A DNA stretch of 64,000 bases from Termitomyces sp. T153 (lineage: Eukaryota; Basidiomycota; Agaricomycetes; Agaricales; Lyophyllaceae): contig JACKQL020000048.1 in the NCBI GenBank assembly GCA_018296165.2, positions 310,001-374,000 of the forward strand, in the 5' to 3' direction. The translations under genes and the position numbers were made by a program. Numbering within the stretch: position 1 is the first letter of the stretch; every line of letters starts with the position of its first letter. Below the pieces are notes generated by a model. That model had not been told where the DNA came from, did not search any database, and worked only from the letters and a program-made list of their open reading frames with translations. Below, one piece after another: positions 1-11,573 of this stretch.

Positions 1-1768
1 TTGAAATAGTCCTTGATCAATTACAAGCAACCAGTGTCATTCAGCCTCAAAATAGGATTTCACTCGATGCTCTTCTTAATCTGGCAGTGAAATTCACTAT
101 ATGGAAGAGGTAAGCGATGCGGATAATTCTAAGGCTGTCCTTGAAGCATGAGAAGCCCGAGAAACTGTGGACTTCAATGATGGTAACAACGATGTTAGCA
201 ACGATGCACCAGTATAGGCACGACCTACAAGGCACGAAGTCCTTCAAGCAGCTTCAACTGATTGAAAGCTATATGGATAGCATGGAAGATCCAATTGCCC
301 ATAATGTAGATCTTGGTGTCATTCAAAAGGCAGATATGTCTTGAGGAGTCTCAAAAAATGGTCCCTTCAAAGATCACTGACTTTTTCACTCAAAACTGTT
401 AGATTACTACACACCATACACCTTTATAAGTAGAAAACCAATATACACGATTTTTTATAATTTTGTGATTTTTTCGAAATCAGAATATGTCATGTTCGCC
501 TCTCCCTCCACAACCACTACCACCACTACGCCTTGCACCTTGACATCTAAACACTAGAATGAGTATGATGATCTAGGAACAGATGAAAGGTGAGTAACAT
601 TCATGTCTAACATTCCCCTGCCAATGTTCTGCCTGCCAAGCTTTCCTGTTTCAACTCCAAACAATAATCAGTCCATGGACAATGTGCATATATTCAACTC
701 TCTCAGATTCCCATACAATCTTCTGCAGTTATTTTCAAACATCCAAATTTTGTGAAAATTCAGATGACCTCATGCAATTTGGAGGTTTGTTGGATCTAGC
801 TGATTTTTTTCATTTATTCTACAAGTGTAAAGTCTCTGCACAGTGAAAACAGTAGCAACAAGCCATTGTTGCAGCCTCCTGCTCCTTACTCCACATATCT
901 CTTCCTCTTTGTACCACTGCTGACACCATCATTAGATGGCTATTTCGAAATATGAATAAGGATTTTTCCAACTTGGCATATCATCACAAGTCACAACAAG
1001 TGTGGGTAATCATTTTGATAGGGGCCGGCTAGCTAGTCAAGCCTTTATCTAGAAGGATATGTTCGGAAGGGGCTAAATAAGGATGGTGTTCCAAATGGAC
1101 GTACTTGATCGTCTACAACAAGTGGCTAGTTTGATAGGACTAGTTTTCGTCACATGTCAATCATGAAATTAATCTCACGTGAGCCAAGCCTTCCTTATCT
1201 GCGTCAAATGTCTGCTCACATCCAATTTCCATCTATCTATCAATTGTACTTTCTGATGATGGATCAGCCTAAAGATTATTGTTGAAATGAATCTCTAATA
1301 AGTATTTATGCAGATTGAGTGAACCGGAAGGGTATATAACTGCAGAGAGTACGCGTAGCAGATAATTGCAAATGATTCCAGACTACCCGGGTCGTCCGTA
1401 GAACTGATGGAACTGGCTCCTCGAATTGTGAATCATGCACGGTTGATGTCTTTTCCCGACTCGGTTCATCGAATAAAAGTATTGTCGGCGCTGGGAATAC
1501 TTCTTTTCCGCAAATCTCTCAACTTTAGCTCCGTTTGTAAATTGAGTATATCAGATTGATCTCAAAGGAGAACGGAATCAACACTCAGGTTTAACCGCAG
1601 ATTGACAGAAATGTTTCGTGGTGTGCGTCAGGTGGCTCTCAAATCATGAACCATACTTCATCGAACTTTCCTGGAATAAAATATGCCGGCCCTAAGAAGA
1701 CTTCCCCCATAACAACACGATATCTTACTAGCTTCCACTTCTTACTACGAACATTCTCCTGACTTACA
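1..1768. other. Intergenic stretch upstream of membrane-protein gene
   Basis: No gene could be supported here. A short plus-strand open frame at about 3-110 ends before a possible GT splice site and could be the tail of a gene or transposase that starts outside the window, but no motif is recognised. The rest is AT-rich, with moderate CpG, and probably includes the promoter of the membrane-protein gene that starts at 1769. Confidence 0.4.
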
Positions 1769-3036
1769 ATGGGTCAACTCTCACTGGAGAAGACGTTCCT
1801 TCTGGCAGCGTATGTGGAGGTGAGATGATTTCACTATCTTTCCTCTGCTTTGGCTAAAACCAGACATAGGCATTGGTTTATGGTCTGTTCTCATGTCTTA
1901 AACCTCTGCAGAACCATTACTTACAAAATGCAGGGGTGTTCTTCTTCCTCTTTTGTGTTACAATCTATGTCCATTTTACGACCTTGCGCCAACGTGATTC
2001 TCACAATACAGTCAGCCCCAATCATCGATAAATCAACTGAATTCTGAACTCGTACTCACTAGATGATGATTACCATCTCCGGCACCATGTTCTTCATCGC
2101 AACCTGGCACATGATCATGAACTGTATCCGTCTTTTGGCAGGCTATGTTGACCATCGCCTCTCACCTGGCGGTCCTGCTGCGTATATTGGAAATTTGAGG
2201 CCATGGGACCATATTATGAAAGACACGCTGTATGCCACACAAGAGAATCTGGGTAGTGCTGCCGCGGTATGTGCAATTACGCATCGATGCTAATATAGGG
2301 AATTCGAATTTCTCAGATATATCGGTGTTGGGTCTTATGGAACAAAGACTGGAGAATCGTTGCGCTTCCTATTGCTTTGCTTCTTGCGAACTGTGGTGTG
2401 TACACGTCATTTGACCAATAGATTGTCGTATGATATTCTTATCCTGTATGCAGTGGCAGGCTATACTGTTTGTGCAACATATAGTTCTGTGGATCCTACC
2501 GAGACTGTCTTCAGCTCTCGATTAGATCGTTGGATCAGGACTTTTTATTCAATTGCGGTCGTTCTGAATATTATTACTACTACGCTTATGGCTTGCCGTA
2601 TCTGGATGGCGCACAAGAGGTCGATTGCCTATTCCCAAGGCAAAAGTCATTTACTGCCCGTTCTCAGAATCCTTATCGAGTCCGCGGCCCTTCAGCTCAT
2701 TGTGGAAACCATTCTTCTTGCCCTTTATTGTTCAAACATCAATGCCCAATATATTCTTCTAGAATCTATTGCCTCCATCGTGGTATGTCAATCAGTTCTG
2801 ATGTCGCTAACGTCAATTTCTCTGATGATAGATGGTAGGGTATTACCTTCAATGCAATCACGATTCGTATCAGGCTTCGTACTATGGCTGACTCGTCGAA
2901 CCAGCCGTCTTCAGGGAGTCATCATGTCCAAACCATCGGAAGTATGCCTTTGAGGCGAATTCAGGTGAACATCTCGCATGATGTCGAGGATCATTCGGAT
3001 TCAGATTATAATCCTGGAAAGATATCGCAGGCTTAG
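1769..3036 (+). CDS. Multi-pass (about 7 TM) membrane protein, basidiomycete family, six exons
   Basis: I join exons 1769-1819, 1912-2010, 2063-2266, 2317-2395, 2454-2782 and 2839-3036, giving about 319 residues. All introns start GT and end AG and all phases fit; the exon 1/2/3 junctions are least certain. Hydrophobic segments occur at the start of exon 2 (VFFFLFCVTIYV), in exon 3 (SGTMFFIATWHMI), twice in exons 4-5 (RIVALPIALLLANC and the segment after it) and three times in exon 5 onward, giving roughly seven helices and a polar acidic tail ending at TAG 3034. The motif YRCWVLWNKDWR before helix 4 and RPWDHIMKDTLYATQENLGSA before it are hallmarks of a membrane-protein family that is heavily expanded in Agaricomycetes and has no assigned function. 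No shift or stop interrupts the joined frame, so the gene looks intact. A receptor-like role is possible but not shown. Confidence 0.8.
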
Positions 3037-3434
3037 TATAAGATACGATCACCAGAACTGAGACTTACTATGCCTCCCCGGATGTTCGGACTACTTACCC
3101 TCTGAGTCGGACAAAATAGATTTCTGCCACAACCAACCAGCCATGATTGGCACTAGTAGCATGGCATTGTGTTACCTGAGATGACCCCAGGTTATTCTTA
3201 CGCAAAATTTGGTCTATACAGTTGCTGTGTCCCCGTCGTCACTGGAAGGGATAGTGAAAGCAACAGCCATAGCGGAGTTCGTAATTCTGGTTGACACGTG
3301 ATGATCGATTCCGAAGAAGCAATGGATGCCCCCAAATGATTCCTCTTGTATATCTTTCCAACCATTACTCTTATAACATCAACAATCCTCGAAGTAACTA
3401 GTATATTCTTCTTGATGATATGTGCTATATAGTG
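3037..3434. other. Intergenic, downstream of membrane-protein gene
   Basis: No gene seen. The part around 3085-3140 resembles a stretch at about 31925-31985 (shared GGACAAAA...TTTCT.CCACAACCA core), so it may be a small dispersed repeat. Confidence 0.35.
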
Positions 3435-3447
3435 AGTACTGTCTGTT
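3435..3447. repeat. Left target-site duplication (AGTACTGTCTGTT)
   Basis: This 13-base word is repeated exactly at 4815-4827 and flanks the 3448-4814 insertion. It is the length expected for a target-site duplication made by target-primed reverse transcription. Confidence 0.65.
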
Positions 3448-4814
3448 TTTTTTGCGGGGAGGGGGGGGGGGGGTTAGGAGAAATGCTAATGCGAGAATCA
3501 GTTCGTAGGGCTACTATGCTCAATAAGCCCTGTCTACGGAAACAGTGTCGGACTCTCACCGACTAAACCCCCGGGAGGAGAGCGAAGCCTTCTCAAACCT
3601 GCCCCCATCCCGAGCTAGGACCGGCTCGTACTCGAAAGTACCCAGTATTCGAAACTGGTAGCTCCCCTTGAAAGTCCTTAAGGCCCACGGTGAGCCAATT
3701 GGTCTCGCACTTTCGCCCTCCACCCGCAGTCTGGCTGAACCGCAGCAGAATCTAGTACACAGGTTTCGAGCTTCCACTTTGACCCCCATCTAAGAACCTC
3801 GGGACAGAAGATTTGGTTTACCGGTGTCGAAGAAGTTTACGCCTCCTCAGAAAGAGATAGTAAGTGGTCGAAGAGTCTCCTTTAGTGTGTAAGAGTGATA
3901 CAGTGATAGAGGGTAAATTGGCTAGTTGTATTCGCCACCAGTGGAACTAGTTATCTTTGTAATGAGAACCGTCAGAGAGTTTACTAGAAGATGCACAGAA
4001 GCTCGAGGATTTTGGACGGCTGATGGGATCAAAGAAGGACGTCTGTCGAGAGTTATCTTATTCGTTTATCAAGAGCACGAAGACCCGTCAACAATCTAAG
4101 CAGCGAGAGACGGAATGACCAGAATACCAAGCCACGAGAATTATCGTCGACACAAGCAGAGAGTAGCGTCAAGAATCTTCAAAAGTCTACCAGAAACAAG
4201 TCGTTCTTAGAGGGGGAAAAAGCTCCTTTATTCTTGGTACCGTCGTCCTTTTTATATCTGAAGCTATTTAATGTGACGATCGGCGATCCCTCCCTGATTT
4301 TAAGGTAGACCAACAGTCGGTCTCGTAAACCTCCATAGTCCCAAACCTTATTCCAGCTTGCTTTCGTCATTCAATCGATTTGTTGCCCCTCCCGACGTTA
4401 TTTGGTTGTTACTTCCTTCTGTCTTTCTTTCGACTTCTGTCCTGTCTCCACGCCAATTTTGAGTCGACTCTTCTCAATCCATAGTCCGTTCGCTTCAGCC
4501 GTCCGTCTCCCTCATCCTTCAATTTCGTCCGTACTCGCCATTTCCGTCCTTCCTCTAACAATATGTTCCCAGTACTCGTGTATACCAGATTCGTTCCATT
4601 TCCGTCTTCACATCCTTCGGCCCTACCACACCGGCTCACTTCATCATTGACCGGTCGCTCTAGGGTGACCTTATCACTAAAAGCCACTACCCTACAAGTA
4701 TCAATGAGAACTAGGGATTCCAGGCTCACTTCAAATTGTACCCGGCAGAGCGTCTAGGGGCACCACGTAGAGCTACTTCCGTCCCTTCGGGATGGTTTAC
4801 GCTTCACCCCGCCC
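3448..4814 (-). mobile_element. Retroposon-like insertion of unknown origin, 1367 bp
   Basis: The segment lies between two exact 13-bp direct repeats. Its left end is a T run directly next to the repeat, which on the minus strand is a 3' poly(A) tail, preceded by a long C run interrupted by a T. This is the anatomy of a retroposed RNA (a LINE or SINE product or a retrocopy) inserted in minus orientation. The body is CpG-rich compared with the flanks. It contains only short open frames (for example 4409-4729 and 4179-4370, minus) that match no family I know. Several short inverted repeats suggest a structured RNA, but I could not assign it to rRNA, a group II intron or a known SINE. Confidence 0.55.
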
Positions 4815-4827
4815 AGTACTGTCTGTT
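4815..4827. repeat. Right target-site duplication (AGTACTGTCTGTT)
   Basis: Exact copy of the 3435-3447 word and the right flank of the 1367-bp insertion. Confidence 0.65.
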
Positions 4828-6400
4828 CTCACCATGTCTGACTTCGTTCTTCCTTGTCCGAGTGGAGTCTGAAATGGCCACCTGACTAAGGAGTGACATT
4901 CTGTGACATCCAATTAAGGGGCCATAGAGAAGTATCTTCAAAGTGTACATGAGCTATGGTTGCACGCCACCAGCAGCCAAAGATCTAGGTGAGCCCTTCA
5001 TGCAGCATGGTTATAGGTGGTTGAGTGACATATTGAGCTGTAAATATCTTGGCTGGCTTAGTAATAGTGGGTTCTGCCGTAGAATAGCGATGAGGAAACC
5101 ATTAGGTCAACACGGGTCAAACCAGGGATGGGTCGACAATTACAGATAATGGGTGGGGTTAAGGATATCAGGTCACACAACCACTTAGTATACTGCGGCG
5201 CCCCTTAGACAATACTGATGTATATGGCACTTGAAATAAATACCTAAAAGGGACATTAGTTCCAAATATCTTGCCTGTCTGTATGATGCTAGGTTATTGT
5301 TATCTGTAAAGTAATGGTATGATCCTTGCCTGTAAGCCAAGAATACTTCAAGAGATTGTGTGTGATGATCTCAAGCACTCAAACCCCAACCAATATCCTT
5401 CTCACAGCATGATACCATCTTGTCTGCAATTGCTCTCCCACATAAGCATATCCTTATGGTCAGTACTTAATACATTGTTCCCTGGACAAGACACTTTATT
5501 GTGTCTTGCATCATTCAAAAATTACTGTACACAGTTATCAGTCCACCTGTATTAATGAAGATTTTGTAAAATTTGTTCTGATGAAAAGTGTTCCTTATAA
5601 GCAGCCTGTAGTAGAAGATAAATACTGTTGATATCATTCAGGCTAATTTGCAAAGATTTACTCTGATCACAGAGCCCATTCCTGCAAATACCTCTACCAA
5701 TCAAAGCAATACTTCATCTTCCACACCTCTACTCACTGTCTCAACATTCTACTCAGTGCTCACTGTCCCAACTTCTTGCTCACTGTGCTGATCTCCCAAT
5801 TTTCCACTTTATATTACAGTGTCTGCTATACTGTCCTGATTTGACCTCCCACTCACTATCCTAACTTTCTGTTTATTGACTCAACTTTCCAAGTTTCTGC
5901 TCATTATCCAAATTTCCACTCACCTTCCTGACTTTTAACCAACTCTGATGCCAGGTTGGACCAGTGTCCAAGTGCCAAGTGTAGTAGCCAAGTTGTCTGC
6001 CAAAGATTCTCCGATTTATAATGGTTGGCACATTACAAGACAAAAGCTAGAACTGGTATTTGAAAGGTTTTGGCTGTACAGCCTGTGAGAAGGTAATTTT
6101 GCATAATCTCATTGAGTATATAGGGTCATTTTACAAAATCTGTTCTCCTAGTCCCTTTAGAGCCAGTTAGCCTCTGTTATTACTAAAAATATAGGGTTTG
6201 TTATTTAGTAAGTGGCTGCTTCCTGGTGCATCATCTCTTGAGATGGATATTAGGTTCTGTCTCAATATGCCTATGTGACTACTGAATCTACAATAGCAAG
6301 ACCTTGTAGATAGTGCTTTATCATCTTGATCCATCTTGTTTACAGGAAGGTTACACTGTCTATGTACCTAGGATCAACAAATAGATCTCATTTACAGTCT
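4828..6400. other. Transition into CpG-depleted transposon nest; probable Gypsy 5' region
   Basis: CpG dinucleotides are ordinary up to about 5205 (for example GCGGCGCC near 5197) and then almost vanish. 5650-5960 is a pyrimidine-rich stretch in which short phrases such as CTCACTGTCC recur. The end of this region probably holds the 5' untranslated part or LTR of the Gypsy remnant that follows, but I could not find a matching second LTR. No gene is supported. Confidence 0.4.
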
Positions 6401-6401
6401 C

Positions 6402-7520
6402 ATGTTGTACTACATTAGTCTTATTGGGTATGCACCTAACACTTGGATCAAGTCTAAAAATTTTTGCAATGCAATGACAACACCAGTAGCTACACCTGCA
6501 GGTCAGCACATCCTGGACCCAGCTGCAGCTATGAAAGAACATGTTTCAGCAGCTGTGTGTAAGGCCTTGAAAGGTGATTTCATAACACAACTCAAGACAG
6601 GCCTGACAGATATGCAGCAAGATTTGGATGGCATGCTGAGACACATCAGAGTGCATAAGACTGTGACCTGTGAAGTCAATACTGTGCACCTACCAAAGAT
6701 GAACCCCCCTACAGTCTATGATGGGATGTCTACCTCACATATTGATTAGTTTGTTCAGCAGGTCCAGGCAGCAACAAAGTTTGAGGCCTTTGATGATGAT
6801 GTACAGAATATTTTGTGGGCACAGTCATACCTGATGTGTTTGGCACTAGATTGCTCTTGTGTCATTACTCCAGACATAGAGAACCCAGCAATTAACCCTG
6901 ATCATTTGAACTTAGAGGCCTAGCTGGCATATTTCAGAGCAGCCTTCTGCCCTTGGGACCTGGAATAGGACATAATAAACCAGCTGGTACATCCACAGCA
7001 AGGCTCAAAGTCAATTACCAATTATTGTTCCCAGTACCCAGAGCTAAAAGGGAAGCTGGGTCCAACTGATGTGGAGAGTGAGTATGTCTAGGTCCACTTT
7101 TGGAAGGGTATGAATACAGCTGCAATGAAGGTGCTGGCCAACACCAACTATCAGACACTGGGACAGGCCTGCAATATCCTGTTGTGCCATGAGAGCAAGT
7201 TGGCAGATATCACAGCCAGACAAAAGGGATGATATCAGGCCTTGGTTCCATAGACATCAGTATCTGTAATGGCAGTGAACAGCTCAGCAGCACAGTCTGC
7301 CCCCCTCCCCCCAGCTTTAAAGGGTCCACATGCAATGAGTTTGAATTGTGCAAGGGGTTTTCTGGCAGTGAGGAAGTGTTTCAAGTGTGGGAAGGTAAAC
7401 CATTTTATGGCTGACAGCCTGCTGTGGGTTGCAACAATCAAGGCAGCTGTGAAGGAGGCAATCAGGGAGGAGAAGGAATTAGAGGCAATGGATGTGAGAC
7501 CAAGACAAGGTTTTGTGTAG
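6402..7520 (+). pseudogene. Ty3/Gypsy gag remnant with zinc knuckle
   Basis: Reading through several stop codons, the plus strand encodes a Gypsy-type capsid protein: an N-terminal part from 6474 (MTTPVATPAGQ), a capsid-like segment (MNPPTVYDGMSTSHID then FVQQVQAATKFEAF) and a nucleocapsid with KCFKCGKVNHFMADS near 7378-7422. This is a CCHC zinc knuckle whose last cysteine appears to be lost. At least five in-frame stops (TAG at 6747, 6921 and 6967 among them) break the frame. Gag binds the element RNA and forms the particle. It is followed on the same strand by protease and RNase H remnants, so it belongs to one decayed element. Confidence 0.75.
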
Positions 7521-7734
7521 GGTTGCCCCATGCCACTGCAGTGTGAACAACCAATTGGTTCCACATACTCACACCCAGTAAGGACTTTGTTACATGGCCC
7601 TAATGAAGGAAGTGAAAAAAAACAGGCATTGAGCATGATCATGGCATGGAGCTGTCATTTATGCTGGGGCACCACACTCTACTCATTCTGCACTGGAACT
7701 GCCCCTCACACTATCATTCACAGTACCACCTGAC

Positions 7735-8080
7735 CAGTGCCATGGGTAGTGGACACTAGAGCAGTGGTTAACTTGCAGACAAGCTGCTGCTTTGTCAACT
7801 CCTTTGTGCAGGAGCAGCAAATCCTAATAGTTTGCAAATGACATGCAGTTCTCCTGCACAAATTGAGAGCTTAGAAATTGAATCAGCACAATTACAGAGG
7901 TGTACTTACAGGTGGTGATAGGAGAGCATAGAGAGGTGATGGACTTCTATATGGTAGATATTAGAAATGATAACCTGATCCTTGGAGTGGGCTAGCTGCA
8001 GAGGCATGATCCAGCAATAGATTGGACATGGCCAACAGTGGATTTTGCATCAACATTCTGTTGGGAGTCTTGTTCTATGA
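7735..8080 (+). pseudogene. Gypsy aspartic protease remnant
   Basis: The translation WVVDTRAVVNLQTSCCFVNSF around 7741-7805 aligns with the retroviral-type protease start, where D-T/S-G-A is expected; the glycine position now reads R. Around 7970-8045 the frame-corrected text reads as the usual protease end, ILGV then WLQ-like, then IDW. Stops and frameshifts interrupt it. The protease would cut the Gag-Pol polyprotein. Its position between gag and the RNase H remnant supports the call. Confidence 0.6.
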
Positions 8081-8624
8081 AAGTGGAGAGAATGGCTACA
8101 GCTTCAGCTGTGCCCTGAGCCATAGGAGGACTGAGGTGCTTGCCATCAAAGAGATATATAGAGTGGCAGTGGAGGGAACAGCAGGAGGGTAGCAGCAGAA
8201 GAGGCAGGGAGAGGTGGTGGTGTCAGTGGATGGTGAGGAGAGGGAATACTGGAAGTAGGGGGAGGTGGCAGTACTTAAAGAGGACCTTTGCCTGGAAGTC
8301 AACATGTACAGCCCTTGTAAGTATGCACTCATTGGTGGGAGTGTGCACACAAGGATCACATGTTTTTGATGGGGGCAGTGCATAGAGGCAGTGGGGGTAG
8401 TCAGGACATGTATTGACAAGGCCATTGAGAGGGCAGAGAGAGTAGTGCTCAGACAAATGCAGGGGGGTCTGCACATTTCTGGAATAGAAATGGGATGTGG
8501 AGTCAGCAAGGCATGCAGATGGGCCTTAGTTGGTGCTGGGCAGGAGGCTACATGGTGAAATGTGTTACAGGTGTTGGCAGAGGAGGCAGCTAAAAAAAGT
8601 GGGGGAGGCTGAGTCAGTGGAGAT

Positions 8625-9072
8625 GGTGCCATGGAGTACCTGAATGTGTTTGACAAGCAGAGGTCAGAGCAATTACCTGAACTATGCATTGGAGAAATTG
8701 AAGCAGAAAGACTGCTTGTGGTGGTGCAGAAGGTAGAGTAGGGGGCATTTGAGGCATTGAAGGAGGAATTTTGCTAGAGTTCCAGTTCTCATGATGCCAA
8801 GCATGGATGCATCTTTTTGTGTAGAGGCAGATGCCCCATATTTTGTGGTGGGAATAGTATTGTGATGGAAGGTAGTGGATGGAGAGTGGCAGCCACTGGC
8901 CTTCTTCTCAAAGGCTATACAGCCTGCAGAGAGAAATTTTGATGTTCATGACAAAGAGTTGCTCTTGATGGTGTATGCATTAGAAGTGTGGCAGCCTTAC
9001 CTGGAAGGCAACTTACACACAATTGAGGTCTTCTCAGATCACAGAAACTTGAAGTCCCTCACACCAGTGTGA
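8625..9072 (+). pseudogene. Gypsy pol remnant: RT deleted, RNase H present
   Basis: At about 8634-8680 the frame gives EYLNVFDKQRSEQLPE, the linker that normally precedes reverse transcriptase. Within about 70 bases it jumps to FEALKEEF, the start of the RNase H linker, and then at 8875 to WQPLAFFSKAIQPAERNF, DVHDKELLLMVYALEVW and IEVFSDHRNLKSL, a well-conserved Gypsy RNase H. The whole reverse-transcriptase core (about 500-600 bp in related elements) is missing. The element could move only with help from another copy. Confidence 0.75.
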
Positions 9073-9479
9073 GACTTAGATGGCAAGTGCAGTGGAGCCT
9101 TTTCTTGAATCATTGTCATCTGCATTCACCACCATCCAAGTGGGTTGAGTGCAAGGCCTGGATGGTTTGTCCTAGTAGCCTGACCACAAAGTTCCCCATG
9201 ACTGCCATATAATACTTCAGAACAGCTGTTGACAGGGGAGAGGGTGGTAAAGAGGGGAAAGTAGTGCTACTGGGCAGTTGTGGGGGATTGGAGGTGGTGG
9301 CAAGAGTGAAAGCAGTGCAGACAGTGGTGGAAGATGGGGTGATCTTGGAGCAGATTAGGCTTATATCTCTGAAGAACTCAAAACTGGTGCCCTTGCAAAA
9401 GGTTGGCAGATGCACCAGCACTGGTGAAGTCAAGGCTGAGGGATTTTCAGTTGAGGAAGGAGTAGTGAGGTTCAGGGGT

Positions 9480-9745
9480 TAGTGTATGTGCCTGAGAATG
9501 ATGAGGTCAAGTGCTTGATTATCCAATTGTATCATGATTTGGTTTTAGCAGGACACTCTGGTTGTGCAAATACATTGGCACTGCTTGCATGCAACTACTA
9601 TTAGCTATAGATGTCAGAGCTTGTACACTTTGGTTCATGCAGTCATGAATAAAATATCCATCCACTACATTGATATTCTTCAGTCCATCCTCATCTGTCC
9701 AGGTCAATGTAGAGTACATTGTAATAGGGTACAAACAAGATCATG
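9480..9745 (+). pseudogene. Gypsy integrase N-terminus, truncated
   Basis: The translation VYVPENDEVKCLIIQLYHD then AGHSGCANTLAL matches the H-H part of the integrase zinc-binding domain; in related elements the second half of the H2C2 motif follows and appears only in broken frames here. The catalytic D-D-E core is absent: recognisable similarity ends at about 9745. The element is therefore truncated at its 3' end as well as deleted for RT. Confidence 0.6.
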
Positions 9746-11570
9746 TATGATGATGTTGATATCTCAATAACATAGATCTTTATGAGATCATGTAACCCAT
9801 TTCTCTACACAGATTGAATTGTGTTGCACAAAAATTTGTCAAAGAAGACTACTATGAACAAGTAAATTTTACATAGTCCAGCTATCCTATATATATTGAT
9901 ATTTCTTCCACCATCTCCAACCAATTAATATTGATCTAATATTTGGTGTTCAAAGCTATAGACACATTATGAAAGGTATATTATGAAAGGTCTTATATAT
10001 TTTGGAGATCACCACTTCATCACATGGAAATGTATTGACAGGGGCTGGGTGGCTTCTGCAGGCATCACTCACATATCCATGGTATGGAGGTCTCCCATGT
10101 TATCCTAATTAGTCTTAGAGACTGTGAGTTTAAATTTGGTTCCTGGAAAATGTCAGTGACATCCAGTTAGGTGCTCACATGAGTCCAGATTGGGAACCTG
10201 AGTATAGGTCACCTACAGGCCATGGAGTAGACTGAGTCATAGCAGCAATTGGAAGGAGCAATTGCCAATCACCAGACCCTAGTGAAGTACTGTGAGGTGT
10301 CAAATTGGAAAACAAAATGAACACTGGTCTTGAGGTTGTTTAATGCTACTGGATTCCACTAATTTAGATACCAAGCAATGGGAGATTAAGAACATGGAAG
10401 ATCAAGAATGATGCTGAGTGAAGCATAACACATGCCAAAACCTGGTGGGGTGGGATGAGGCCAGCTGAACCAAGACTGGCTTGGCTTTAGCAGACTTCCT
10501 TGTGTATATACCTAGCATGGGCAGCTGGGCCAATTAAAGCTGATGGGTTACTAATGAGAACACTAGTGCCTTATCCTAAAATAAAGAGAAGGTTACTACC
10601 ATGCTCCCTATATATCAGAAAAAGAGCCATGAGCTGTTGGTTCTTGGGAAATTGGGAGGGGCTGGATTGTCATGTGAAACTGATGTGTCAGCAAGTGTTT
10701 TGGCAGTCCAGAATCAGTTTGTGAAATATAGAATACAGGAGCCCCTGAGTTTGATTCAGGAAAAACAAAGCATGTGGGAGATAAGCCTTTGATTGAACAA
10801 CACCATACTGGAATGGTTGGGCTGTGTTGGTACAATAGTGCACCAGTCCAGAGTGTAGAGGGGGTTTAGTCATGTGGAGCCTTGGGTTTGGGAAGTTCTT
10901 GTCTAATAAGTAAAGAGATGGTATGGGCCAAAAATGGTAGATATCATATGAGTTTAATATCATAGCAATCACACACCCATTACAAATAGTACAGTGCATT
11001 ATATACAATCCCATGTACTCCATGCTGGATTAAATGCCCCTTTGGAAGAGGGGCATATATACCTTTTATGTATTGATAAAAACAACAAAGCATGATATCA
11101 TAACAGTTTAAAGTATTAACATTGCATGATCAGAGACACAAGCAATTCCAAGATCTAGAATTTGATCAAGGCTTTACCTTTCTGATCCCTGACTCAAAGA
11201 ATTCCAGCCATGTGACCTCACTTTGTTCAGTTAGGTCTTTGTATTTCCAACTCAATGCTAAGTTCCAGACCCAACTGCACTTTGTTTGGTTAGGTCTTTG
11301 TATTTTGTTGACTAAGTGTTGCTTTTCTCTTACAATTCAATACACTGAGATTTCATGTATAAACCAATCATGTATTTATATGACATCTTATCAACAAAAC
11401 ACTACAATGTCCACTGTTATATATTAGGGATGCTAAAAATATCAAAGTTGGTATTAACCAAGTAAATATTTAAACTGTCACACTTACATTTGTAAACTAT
11501 TCACAATATCTATACTACACTGTCAGGCTATATATATTAGATGTTGAACTTCATAAAAATTAGCAATTTG
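9746..11570. other. CpG-depleted repetitive DNA without genes
   Basis: No coding region is supported. 10060-10280 and 10660-10770 contain tRNA-like B-box phrases (a T-arm palindrome CCTGAGTTTGATTCAGG at about 10744-10760) that could be SINE relics. 11190-11330 holds two copies of the 61-bp repeat described at 15905-16116. Confidence 0.4.
11190..11335 (+). repeat. Two copies of the 61-bp repeat family
   Basis: Two imperfect head-to-tail units share the core ACTTTGTTCAGTTAGGTCTT followed by TGTATTT and CTCAATGCT with the array at 15905-16116 and single copies near 23630 and 24500. Confidence 0.6.
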
Positions 11571-11573
11571 TTG

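Noticed and set aside
3520..4814. Group II intron or rDNA origin for the 1.37-kb insertion
   Set aside because: A few structured-looking phrases (for example TTTAGTCGGTGAGAGTCCGAC on the minus strand) suggested it, but no domain V, no maturase and no rRNA block could be recognised.
8096..8689. 197-codon minus-strand open frame
   Set aside because: It overlaps the purine-rich plus-strand Gypsy remnant and shows no family features; composition effect.
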